From: Colius striatus
Lineage: Eukaryota; Chordata; Aves; Coliiformes; Coliidae
Assembly: GCF_028858725.1 (NCBI RefSeq)
Contig: NC_084768.1
Coordinates: 34,378,664-34,442,663 of the forward strand
Direction: 5' to 3'
DNA: 64,000 bases
Within the stretch, counting starts at the first letter, position 1. Every line of letters begins with the position of its first letter. Shown here one piece after another: positions 20,282-30,000 of the stretch. Made by a program: the position numbers and the translations under genes. The notes under the pieces are model-generated. The model was not told the origin of the DNA. It searched no databases and saw nothing but the letters and a program-made list of their open reading frames with translations.

Positions 20282-23200
20282 GGGTTCTGAGGGGAAAGGT
20301 GGAGTTTTGAGAGGAAAAGTGAGGGGTTTTGTGAATTTCTGAGGAGCAAGTGGGAATTGGGAGGAGCTTGGAGGGGAAAAGTGGGGTTTTGGTGGAGTGT
20401 TGAGGGGAAAAGTGGGGGTTTGGTGGATTTCTGAGATACAAGTGGGATTTGAGTGGAGCTCTGAGGGGAAAAGTGGGGGTTTTGTGGAGTGTTGAGAAGA
20501 AAAGGGGTTTTAGTGGAGTTCTGAGTGAACAAGTGGCGATTTGGAGGGTTTTTGAGTCTAAAAGTAAGTTTTTGGTGCGGTTCTGAGGGGAAAAATGGGT
20601 TTGGGCAGAGTTTTGAGGGCAACAGTGGGTTTTACTGGAGTTTTGAGGGGAAAAGTGGGGGTTTGGTGGAGGTTTGAGGGGAAAAGTGTTTTTTTGTGGG
20701 GTTCTGAGGGGAATAAAGGTTTTTGTAGAGCTTTAAGGAGAAAAGAGTGGGGTTGGTGGTCTGCTGAGGGGGAACAGTGGAGATTGGTGGGGTTCTGAGG
20801 GGAAAAGTGCGGGCTTGGTGGAGTCTGGAGTGGAAAGGTGGAGGTTCGGTGGGGTTTTGAGGGTGAAAGTGGGTTTTTGATGGGGTTCTGAGGGGAAAAG
20901 TGGAGTTTTGGTGGAGTGTTGAGGGGAAAAGTGGGGGTTTGGTGGATTTCTGAGATACAAGTGCGATTTTAGTGGAGCTCTGAGGGGAAAAGTGGGGGTT
21001 TTGTGGAGTGTTGAGAAGAAAAGGGGTTTTAGTGGAGTTCTGAGTGAACAAGTGGCGATTTGGAGGATTTTTGAGGGTAAAGGTAAGTTTTTGGTGCAGT
21101 TCTGAGGGGAAAAATGGGTTTGGGCAGAGTTTTGAGGGCAACAGTGGGTTTTACTGGAGTTTTGAGGGGAAAAGTGGGGGTTTGGTGGAGTTTTGAGGGG
21201 AAAAGTGTTTTACTGTGGGGTTCTGAGGGGAATAAAGGTTTTTGTAGAGCTTTAAGGAGAAAAGAGTGGGGTTGGTGGTCTGCTGAGGGGGAACAGTGGA
21301 GATTGGTGGGGTTCTGAGGGGAAAAGTGGGGGTTTGGTGGAGTTTTGAGGGGAAAAGTGGAGTTTTGGTGGAGTGTTGAGGGGAAAAGTGGGTTTTTTTG
21401 TGGAGTGTTGAGAAGAACAGTGGGTTTTACTGGAGTTTGGAATGAAAAAGTGGGGGTTTTGGTGGAGTGTTGAGGGGAAAAGGGGTTTTAGTGGAGTTTG
21501 GAGTGAACAAGTGGCGATTTGGAGGATTTTTGAGGGTAAAAGTAAGTTTTTGATGCGGTTCTGAGGGGAAAACTGGATTTTGGCAGAGTTTTGAGGGCAA
21601 CAGTGGGTTTTACTGGAGTTTTGAGGGGAAAAGTGGGGGTTTGGTGGGGTTTTGAGGGGAAAAGTGTTTTACTGTGGGGTTCTGAGGGGAATAAAGGTTT
21701 TTGTAGAGCTTTAAGGAGAAAAGAGTGGGGTTGGTTGTCTGCTGAGGGGGAACAGTGGAGATTGGTGGGGTTCTGAGGGGAAAAGTGCGGGCTTGGTGGA
21801 GTCTGGAGTGGAAAGGTGGAGGTTCGGTGGGGTTTTGAGGGTGAAAGTGGGGTTTTGATGGGGTTCTGAGGGGAAAAGTGGAGTTTTGGTGGAGTGTTGA
21901 GGGGAAAAGTGGGTTTTTTTTGTGGAGTGTTGAGAAGAACAGTGGGTTTTACTGGAGTTTGGAATGAAAAAGTGAGGGTTTTGGTGGAGTGTTGAGGGGA
22001 AAAGGGGTTTTAGTGGAGTTTGGAGTGAAAAAGTGGCAATTTGGTGGATTTTTGAGGGTAAAAGTAGGTTTTTGGTGTGGTTCTGAGGGGAAAAATGGGT
22101 TTTGGTGGAGTTTTAAGGAGAAAAGAGTGGGGTTGGTTGTCTGGTGAGGGGGAACAGTGGAGATTGGTGGGGTTCTGAGGGGAAAAGTGCGGGCTTGGTG
22201 GAGTCTGGAGTTGAAGAGTGGAGGTTCGGTGGGGTTTTGAGGGCGAAAGTGGGTTTTTGATGGGGTTCTGAGGGGAAAAGTGGAGTTTTGGTGGAGTTTT
22301 GAGAGGAAAAGAGGGGAGTTTGTGAATTTCTGAGGAACAAGTGGGAATTGGGAGGAGCTTGGAGGGGAAAAGTGGGGTTTTGGTGGAGTGTTGAGGGGAA
22401 AAGTAGGGGTTTGGTGGATTTCTGAGATACAAGTGCGATTTTAGTGGAGCTCTGAGGGGAAAAGTGGGGTTTTTGTGGAGTGTTGAGAAGAAAAGGGGTT
22501 TTAGTGGAGTTCTGAGTGAACAAGTGGCGATTTGGAGGATTTTTGAGGGTAAAAGTAAGTTTTTGATGTGGTTCTGAGGGGAAAAATGGATTTTGGCAGA
22601 GTTTTGAGGGCAAAAGTGGAGGGTTTGTGGACTTCTGAGGAACAAGTGGGAATTTGGAGGAGCTTTGAGGGTATAAATGAAGTTTTGGTGGAGTTTTCAG
22701 ATGAAAAGTGGAGTTTTGGTGGAGTGTTGAGGGAAAAAGTGGGGTTTTGGTAGAGCTTGGAGTGAAAAAGTGGGGGGTTGGTGGGTTTTTGAGGGTAAAA
22801 GTGGGGTTTTGGTGGGGTTTTGAGGGGAAAATGGGTTTTTTGTAGAGTTTTAAGGAGAAAAGAGTGGGATTGGTGGTCTGCTGAGGGGGAACAGTGGAGA
22901 TTGGTGGGGTTCTGAGGGGAAAAGTGCAGGCTTGGTGGAGTCTGGAGTGGAAAAGTGGAGGTTCGGTGGGGTTTTGAGGGCGAAATTGGGTTTTTGATGG
23001 GGTTCTGAGGGGGAAAGTGGAGTTTTGTGGAGTTTTCAGATGAAAAGTGGGGTTTTTTGTGGAGTGTTGAGAAGAACAGTGGGTTTTACTGGAGTTTGGA
23101 GTGAAAAAGTGGGGGTTTTGTGGAGTGTTGAGAGTAAAAGTAGGTTTTCGGTGTGGATCTGAGGTGAAAATGAGTTTTTGTGGGGTTTTAAGGGGAAAAG

Positions 23201-23935
23201 TAAGGTTCTGGTGGAGTGTTGAGGGCAAAAGTGGGGTTTTGGTGAGATTCTGAGAGGAAAGAATTGGGTTTTGATGGTGTTGTGGGGAGAAAGTGGGATT
23301 GTGGTGTAGTCTTGAGAGGAAAACTGGGTTTTGGCAGAGTTTTGAGGGCAAAAGTGGGGGATTTGTGGACTTCTGAGGAACAAGTGGGAATTAGGAGGAA
23401 CTTTGAGGGGGAAAGTGAAGTTTTGGTGGAGTGTTGAGGGAAAAAGTGGGGTTTTGGTGGAGCTTGGAGTTAAAATTGGCTGTTCAATGGGTTTTTGAGG
23501 GCGAAAGTGGATTTTTGATGGGATTCTGAGGGGGAAAATGGATTTTTTGGTGGAGTTTTAAGTGGAAAAGTGGAGGTTTGAGAAGAAAAGTGGGGATTTG
23601 GTGGACTTAAGAGGAACAAGTGGGATTTTGGAGGAGCTTTGAGGGGAAAAGTGGAGTTTTGGTGGGGTTTTTAGATTAAAAGTGTGGGTTTGGTGTATTT
23701 TTAAGGGCAAATGTGGGATTTTGTGGACTTTGGAGTGGTAAGGTGTGGGTTTGGTGGATATTTGGGGCAAAAGCGGGGTGTCTTGTGGTTCTGAGGGAAA
23801 AAGAGAGGGTTTGGTGGTCCACTGAAAGGAAAATGAGTTTTTGTGGAGTTTTAAGGGGAAAAGTGGGGTTTTGGTGGGGTTTTAAGATGAAAAATGCAGT
23901 TTTGGTGGAGTTTTCAGATGAAAAGTGGAGTTTTG
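20282..23935. repeat. Minisatellite J, second block with higher-order repeats
   Basis: Same J unit. A block containing GTTTGGGCAGAGTTTTGAGG recurs near 20600, 21117 and 21590, so a higher-order unit of about 480-520 bp exists. The right part (about 22560-23935) repeats 18090-19467 at an offset near 4.47 kb. Confidence 0.93.
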
Positions 23936-24409
23936 GCTGCCCTCACGCCCCCCCCAATCTCCGGGGTCCCCTTCAGCTGCCCACACGCCCCCCAATCCCT
24001 GAGGCCCCCCTCAGCTGCCCTCACGCCCCCCCAATCCCCGGGATCCCCCTCAGCTGCCCTCACACTCCCCCAATCCCTGAGGCCCCCCTCAGCTGCCCTC
24101 ACCCCCCACAATTCCCGGGGACCCCTCAGCTGCCCTCACGCCCCCAATCCCGGGGGACCCCTCAGCTGCCCTCACGCCCCCAATCCCGGGGGACCCCTCA
24201 GCTGCCCTCACGCCCCCAATCCCCGGGATCCCCCTCAGCTGCCCTCACGCCCCCAATCCCGGGGGACCCCTCAGCTGCCCTCACGCCCCCCAGTCCCCGG
24301 GGACCCTTCAGCTGCCCTCACGCCCCCAGTCCCCGGGGACCCCTCAGCTGCCCTCACGCCCCCCAGTCCCCGGGGACCCCTCAGCTCACCTCCCGCCCGC
24401 CGCCCCGCT
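23936..24409. repeat. Minisatellite I, upstream of promoter copy 3
   Basis: CAGCTGCCCTCACGCCCCC units with the same left junction sequence to J as at 19468. Confidence 0.93.
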
Positions 24410-24667
24410 CCCGCCGGGCCCCTCACGGCCGCGCTTCCAGGCATGCGCACTGCACCCCGACACCGCCCCTCCGCCAATCAGAGCGAGAGTTTCACCACGG
24501 AAGGCGGGCCCGGCGTCGTTACTAGGTGCCGCCTGCCATCCTCGCCCGCCCATTGGCTGCCGCCGTGTCTGTCATCGCTTCCTCCCTTCTTATTGGCTGA
24601 AGGGCGGCGGCAGCGGGAAGTTCGATCTGAGCCCCAGACGCTGCGGTCCCTGCGCGGCTCCGGGAGG
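24410..24667. promoter_or_regulatory. LRRC14/RECQL4 promoter, copy 3, truncated before exon 1
   Basis: The third copy in unit 1 keeps the NRF1-like site and all CCAAT boxes (first at 24474-24478). It breaks off after GGCTCCGGGAGGT and joins minisatellite J, so the last part of the leader and the ATG exon are missing. The join shares GGT with the J repeat. Confidence 0.8.
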
Positions 24668-25335
24668 TGGAGTTTTCAGATGAAAAGTGGAGTTTTGGTG
24701 GAGTGTTGAGTGGAAAAGTGTGGTTTTAGTGGACCTTGGAGTGAAAAAGTGGAGGTTTGGTGGGTTTTTGAGGGCAAAAGTGCGTTTTTTGTGGGATTCT
24801 GAGGAGAAAAAGGTTTTTTTGTAGAGTTTTAAGGAGAAAAGAGGGACGTTGGAGTTCTGCTGAGTTGGAAAAGATGCAGATTGGTGGGGTTCTGAGGCAC
24901 CAGTGGGATTTTGGGGGAGCTTTGAGGGGAAAAGTGGAGTTTTGTTGGTGTTTTCAGATGACAAGTGTGCTTTTAGTGGATTTTGGAGTGAAAAAGTGGG
25001 GGGTTGGTGGATATTTGAGGGCAAAGGTGGGTTTTTGATGGGGTTCTGAGGGGAAGATGGGTTTTTGTGGAGTGTTGAGGGGAAAAGTGGTGCTTTGGTG
25101 GGGTTCTGATGAAAAAGTTGGGCTTTGGTGTAGTTTTGAGGGGAAAAGTGAGCTTTTTGTGAGTTTTGAAGGGAAATGTTGGGGTTTGGTGGAGTTTTAA
25201 GGGGGAAAAAGTGGGATTTTGGTGGAGTTCTGAGGGGAAAATTGGGGAGGTGATTTGAGGGAAAAAAAGTAGTGTTTTTGTGGTGGTGTTTGGACAAAAA
25301 GATAGAATATTGGGGTTTTGGTGGTGAAATCTCTA
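24668..25335. repeat. Minisatellite J, third block
   Basis: More diverged J units running from the truncated promoter to the CR1 fragment. Confidence 0.9.
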
Positions 25336-25337
25336 CC

Positions 25338-25646
25338 AGGAGGCTGCAGTGAGCTGGAGGTCGGTCTCTGCTCCCAGCTAGTGAGTGACAGGCCAAGAGG
25401 AAAGGGGCTCAGGGTGCCCCAGGGGAGGCTGAGGCTGGAGCTGAGGCAGAACTGTTTCCCTGAGAGGGGTGTCAGCCCCTGTGCCAGGCTGCCCGGGAGC
25501 TGGGGGAGTGCCCAGCCCTGGAGGGACCCCAAAGCCCTGGAGCTGAGGTGCTGAGGGCTGTGGGTCAGTGGTGGCCGTGGCAGGGTGAGGGCTCAGGGCT
25601 GGGCTCCAGCAGCTCAAAGGGCTTTTCTAACTCAAATGATTCTGTG
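25338..25646 (+). mobile_element. CR1 LINE 3'-end fragment before the lectin exon
   Basis: This is the 3' end of a CR1 element: GGTCGGTCTCTGCTCCCAGC, AGGCCAAGAGGAAAGGGGCT, CTGTTTCCCTGAGAGGGGTG, CAGCTCAAAGGGCTTTTC and a terminal AATGATTCTGTGG. It separates the RECQL4 intron repeat from the F-type lectin exon and lies close to a likely rearrangement junction. It appears to be the same subfamily as the CR1 at 11960. Confidence 0.87.
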
Positions 25647-25661
25647 GTTTGCTCCCTGCAG

Positions 25662-25815
25662 CTGTGGCATCATCACAGATGCCAGTCCTGGGTCGCTCAG
25701 CACCATCTGCTGCCACGGCCTCCGCGGCCGCTACGTCACCGTCACCATCCTGGGCCGGGAGGAGCAGTTCACTCTCTGTGAGGTCGAGGTCTACACTGTC
25801 CACCCCGAGCCATGA
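25662..25815 (+). CDS. F-type lectin (fucolectin-like) last exon
   Basis: After a CCCTGCAG acceptor the plus strand encodes CGIITDASPG, ICCHGLRGRYVTVTILGREE and FTLCEVEVYTVHPEP, then TGA at 25813-25815. The pattern of a cysteine-containing start, GRYV.V.I.GR and LCEVEV is the C-terminal signature of the F-type lectin (eel fucolectin/tachylectin-4) domain, a fucose-binding beta-jelly-roll. Only this exon is visible. Upstream there is a CR1 fragment ending about 15 bp before the acceptor, and then RECQL4 intron repeat. The earlier exons with most of the sugar-binding site are absent from the window. It is seen only once, since the matching part of unit 2 lies beyond the right edge. It may be an orphan terminal exon left by rearrangement. 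Confidence 0.8.
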
Positions 25816-25914
25816 GGGGCTTTTAAGGGGGACAAGGTGAGGAGTTTCCCCCCTGGCACCAGGACCCTCTGACATCAGATGCCCCTGGAGGCTCCCTGTC
25901 GTCAGAACCACCCT

Positions 25915-25920
25915 AATAAA
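25915..25920 (+). terminator. Poly(A) signal of the F-type lectin exon
   Basis: A canonical AATAAA lies 100 bp after the lectin stop codon. A 39-bp-type minisatellite begins directly after it. Confidence 0.6.
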
Positions 25921-25939
25921 CATCCCCACGGGGCCTCTT

Positions 25940-26180
25940 TGTGCATCACCATCCCCACCCCGTGGGCTCCACAGGACCATGGCATCACCATCCCCACCCC
26001 GTGGGCTCCACAGGACCATGGCATCACCATCCCCATCCCATAGGCTCCAGAGGACCATGGCATCACCATCCCAACCCCACGGGACCTCCAGCCTCTTTCC
26101 ATCACCACCCTTGAGGCCCATGGGGTTCCACCATCCTCATCCCCACTCTGTGGCTCCCCAGGACCTGTGGTGGCCACCTT
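25940..26180. repeat. Short minisatellite between lectin and GPT 3' sides
   Basis: Three to four units of about 39 bp with CACCATCCCCACCCCGTGGG and CTCCACAGGACCATGGCAT. No GPT C-terminal exon is present in this gap. Confidence 0.85.
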
Positions 26181-26211
26181 GGGGTGGGGGTGGCCGTGGG
26201 AGGTCACTCAC

Positions 26212-26348
26212 TCGCCCGTGAAGCCTTTGGAGATGGAGTGGAAGGAGGTGAGTTCCACCGAGTCCAGGTAGGGCGGCCCCATCTCTGTCAGCACCTTCCT
26301 GAAGGAGTGGAAGGCCGAACCCTCAGCATACACGTTGTCCTGGTACAC
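26212..26348 (-). CDS. GPT: GPT internal exon with the PLP lysine region
   Basis: On the minus strand, after CTCCAG, the 137-bp exon encodes [40 protein letters not shown] and KGFTG plus two bases, then gtgagt. It matches human ALT1 [20 protein letters not shown] and SFHSTSKGYMGE. The lysine of SISKG corresponds to the Schiff-base lysine, and YQDNVY is the adjacent cofactor-pocket motif. It joins the exon at 26432 in phase 0 and leaves phase 2. The next GPT exons (starting CGYRGGY in the family) should lie below 26.2 kb. That space holds only a short minisatellite and the convergent lectin 3' end, so the C-terminal third of the enzyme is missing here. Confidence 0.94.
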
Positions 26349-26431
26349 CTGGAGGAGGGGGGAAACTGGTGGGGTTACCTAGATGTTGGGGTCCACCTCA
26401 CATACCCCCCGAGTCTGAGGGTCCCACTCAC

Positions 26432-26511
26432 CTCGTCAGCCATGAGGAAGAGCCTCTCCTCGAAGGCGAATTTGATGACGGCCTCAATGCACTGACGGCT
26501 CTGGACCTGCC
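26432..26511 (-). CDS. GPT: GPT internal exon ([10 protein letters not shown] segment)
   Basis: This 80-bp minus-strand exon encodes [21 protein letters not shown] and FLMADE. The acceptor is CCTCCCAG and the donor is GACGAG then gtgagt. Human GPT reads [26 protein letters not shown], whereas GPT2 differs at several of these places, so this is GPT and not GPT2. It starts in phase 1 and completes the ACC-G end of the 244-bp exon type (34575, 44531 and 49030 upstream in the transcript), giving PTGQVQ. It is present once. The equivalent exon of the left-hand GPT copies is outside the window. Confidence 0.94.
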
Positions 26512-26539
26512 CTGGGAGGGGGGAGAAGGGGGGAGGTTG

Positions 26540-27040
26540 GCATAGCGGAGTGGGGGGGTCCAGTCCCACTCCCACCATGGGTTTGGGGGGGCCCAGTCCT
26601 GCTCCTGATGGGTTTTGGGGGGCTCAATCCCTTTTCCTGATAGGTTTGGGGGCCCAGTCTTGCTCCCTATGGGTTTGGGGTATGGGCTCAGCCCCACTCC
26701 TGATGGGTTTTAGGGGACTCAGTCTAGTTTCCCATGGGTATGGGGGGGCTTAGACCCCCTCTCCTGATAGGTTTGGGGGACCCAAACTGCCTCCCTATAG
26801 ATTTGGGAGGAGAGTCATCCCCACTCCTGATGGGTTTGGGGGGGCTTAGCCCCTGCTCCTGATGGGTTTTGGGGCCTTCACCCCACTCCTGATGGATTTG
26901 AGGGGACTCAGTCCCACTTCCTATGGCTTTTGGAGGGTCTCAACCCAGTTCTTGGGTATGTTTTGGAGGTCTTAGTAGGACCAGTAAAGCACTGGGGGTC
27001 TCAGAATGGGACTGGGAGGGCACTGGGAGCTCACAGCCCT
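26540..27040. repeat. Minisatellite K in GPT intron
   Basis: Roughly 40-bp units with CTCCTGATGGGTTTTGGGGG and CAGTCCC, degenerating to the right before minisatellite A. Confidence 0.85.
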
Positions 27041-27044
27041 GGTA

Positions 27045-30000
27045 CCAGAAGTCCCATCCCAACCTCAGGGTCCCATCCCAGCCCCAGGGTCCTATCCCCA
27101 GGGTCCCATCCCAGTCCCAGGATCCCATCCCATCCCTGATATCCCACCCCTGGGGTCCAATCCCACCCCTGGGGTCCCATCCCAGTCTCATCCCACCCCT
27201 GGAGTCCCATCCCAGTCCTATCCCGTCCCACCCCTGGGGTCCCATCCCACCCCTGGGGTCCCATCCCATCCTGTCCCATCCCATCCCATCCAACCCCTGG
27301 GGTCCCAACCAGTCCCATCCCATCCCAAACCTGGGGTCCCATCCCACCCCTGGCGCCCCATCCCATCCCACCCCTGGGGTCCCATCCCATCCCACCCCTG
27401 GGGTCCCATCCCATCCCATCCCATCCCATCCCATCCCACCCCTGGTTTCCCATCCAGTCCCATCCCACCCCTGCGGTCCCATCCCATCCCACCCCTAGGG
27501 TCCCATCCCATCCCACCCCTGGGGTCCGATCCCACCCCTGGGGTCCCATCCCATCCCACCCCTGGGGTCCCATCCCAACCCTGGGGTCCCATCCAGTCCC
27601 ATCCAATCCCATCCCATCCCACCCCTGGGGTCCCATCCCATCCCACCCCTGGGGTCCCATCCCACCCCTGGGGACTCATCCCATCCTACCCCTGGTGTCC
27701 CATCACATCCCATCCCACCCCTAGGGTCCCATCCCCTCCCAACCCTTGGGTCCCATCCAGTCCCATCCCATCCCACCCCTGGGGTCCCATCCCATCCCAA
27801 CCCTGGAGACCCATCCCATCCCTGAAGTCCTATCCCTGGGGTCCCATCCCAACCTAGGGTCCCGTCCCACCCCTGGGGTCCCATCCCACCCCTGGGTTCC
27901 CATCCCATCCCACCCCTGGGGTCCCAACCAGTCCCAACCCATCCCACCCCTGGGGCCCCATCCCACCCCTGGGGCCCCATCCCACCCCTGGGGCCCCATC
28001 CCATCCCTAGGGTCCCGTCCCATCCCACCCCTGGGGACTCATCCCATCCCTGTGGTGCCATCCCATCCCACCACTGGGGTCGCATGCCATCCCATCCCAC
28101 CCCTGGGATCCCATCCAGTCCCATCCCAATCCTGGGGTCCTATCCCACCCCTGAACTCCAATCCTTGGGGTCCCATCCAAACCTCAGGGTCCAATCCCAC
28201 CCCTGGGGTCCCAGCCCTGTGGTCACATCCCACCCCTGGGGTCCCATCCCAGTCCTATCCCATCCCACCCCTGAGGTCCCACCCCTGGGGTCCCATCCCA
28301 GCCCTGGGGTCCCATCCAGTCCCATCCCATTCCATCCCATCCCACCCCTGGGGTCCCGTCCCATCCCACCCCTGGGGTCCCGTCCCATCCCACCACTGGG
28401 GTCCCGTCCCGTCAGGTCCCACCACTGGGGTCCCATCCCATCCCACCCCTGGGGTCCCATCCCATCCAATCCCACCCCTGGGTTCCCATCCGATCCCAAC
28501 CCTGGGGTCCGATCCAGTACCATCCCATCCCATTCCATCCGACCCCTGGAGTCCCATCCCACCCCTACGGACCAATCCCAACTCTGGGGTCCCATCCCAC
28601 CACACCCCTGGGGTCCCATCCCATCCCTGGGTTCCCATCCCATCCTACCCCTGGGATCCCAACCAGTCCCATCCCATCCCAAACCTGGGGTCCCATCCCA
28701 TCCCACCCCTCGGGCCCCATCCCACCCCTGAGGCCCCATTCCATCCCTAGGGTCCCATCCCATCCCACCCCTGGGGTCCCATCTCACCCCTGGGGACTCA
28801 TCCCACCCCTGGCGTCCCATCCCATCCTGTCCCATCCCACCCCACCCCTGGGGTCCCATCCCACCCCTGGGGTCCCATCCCACCCCTGGAGACTCATCCC
28901 ACCCCTGGGGTCCCATCCCATCCCACCCCTGGGGTCCCATCCCATCCCAACCCTGGAGACCCATCCCATCCCTGAAGTCCTATCCCTGGGGTCCCATCCC
29001 AACCTAGGGTCCCGTCCCATCCCTGGGGTCCCATCCCATCCCTGGGTTCCCATCCCATCCCACCCCTGGGGTCCCAACCAGTCCCAACCCATCCCAAACC
29101 TGGGGTCCCATCCCATCCCACCCCTGGGGCCCCATCCCACCCCTGGGGCCCCATCCCACCCCTGAGGCCCCATCCCATCCCTAGGGTCCCATCCCATCCC
29201 TAGGGTCCCATCCCATCCCACCCCTGGGGTCCCATCCCACCCCTGGGGTCCCATCCCACCCCTGTGGTCCCATCCCATCCCACCACTGGGGTCGCATGCC
29301 ATCCCATCCCACCCCTGGGATCCCATCCAGTCCCATCCCAATCCTGGGGTCCCATCCCACCCCTGAACTCCAATCCTTGGGGTCCCATCCAAACCTCAGG
29401 GTCCAATCCCACCCCTGGGGTCCCAGCCCTGTGGTCACATCCCACCCCTGGGGTCCCATCCCAGTCCTATCCCATCCCACCCCTGAGGTCCCACCCCTGG
29501 GGTCCCATCCCAGCCCTGGGGTCCCATTCCATCCCATCCCACCCCTGGGGTCCCATCCCACCCCTGGGGTCCCATCCCACCCCTGGGGACTCATCCCACC
29601 CCTGGGGTCCCATCCCATCCTGTCCCATCCCACCCCACCCCTGGGGTCCCATCCCACCCCTGGAGACTCATCCCACCCCTGGGGTCCCAACCAGTCCCAT
29701 CCCCTCCCAAACCTGGGGTCCCATCTCACCCCTGGCGCCCCATCCCACCCCTGAAGCCCCATCTCATCCCATCCCACCCCTGGGGACTCATCCCAACCCT
29801 GGGGTCCCATCCAGTCCCATGCCATCCCACCCCTGGGGACCCATCACATCCCATCCCACCCCTGGGGTCCCATCCCATCCCTGTGGTCCCATCCCATCCC
29901 ACCACTGGGGTCGCATGCCATCCCATCCCACCCCTGGGGTCCCAAACCTGGGGTCCCATCCCATCCCAAACCTGGGGTCCCATCCCATCCCACCCCTCGG

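Noticed and set aside
17066-23351. Minus-strand frames rich in PSKLCQNPFFPSEPHQ-like repeats and plus-strand frames such as GKVGVWWGFEGK
   Set aside because: These are translations of minisatellite J in RECQL4 intron 1. The frames change with each copy and show no conserved protein pattern.
26200-26520. Assignment of these exons to GPT2
   Set aside because: [20 protein letters not shown] and [14 protein letters not shown] fit GPT better than GPT2, which has CIEDVIHFAWEE and a different YSPDCRFHSF segment.
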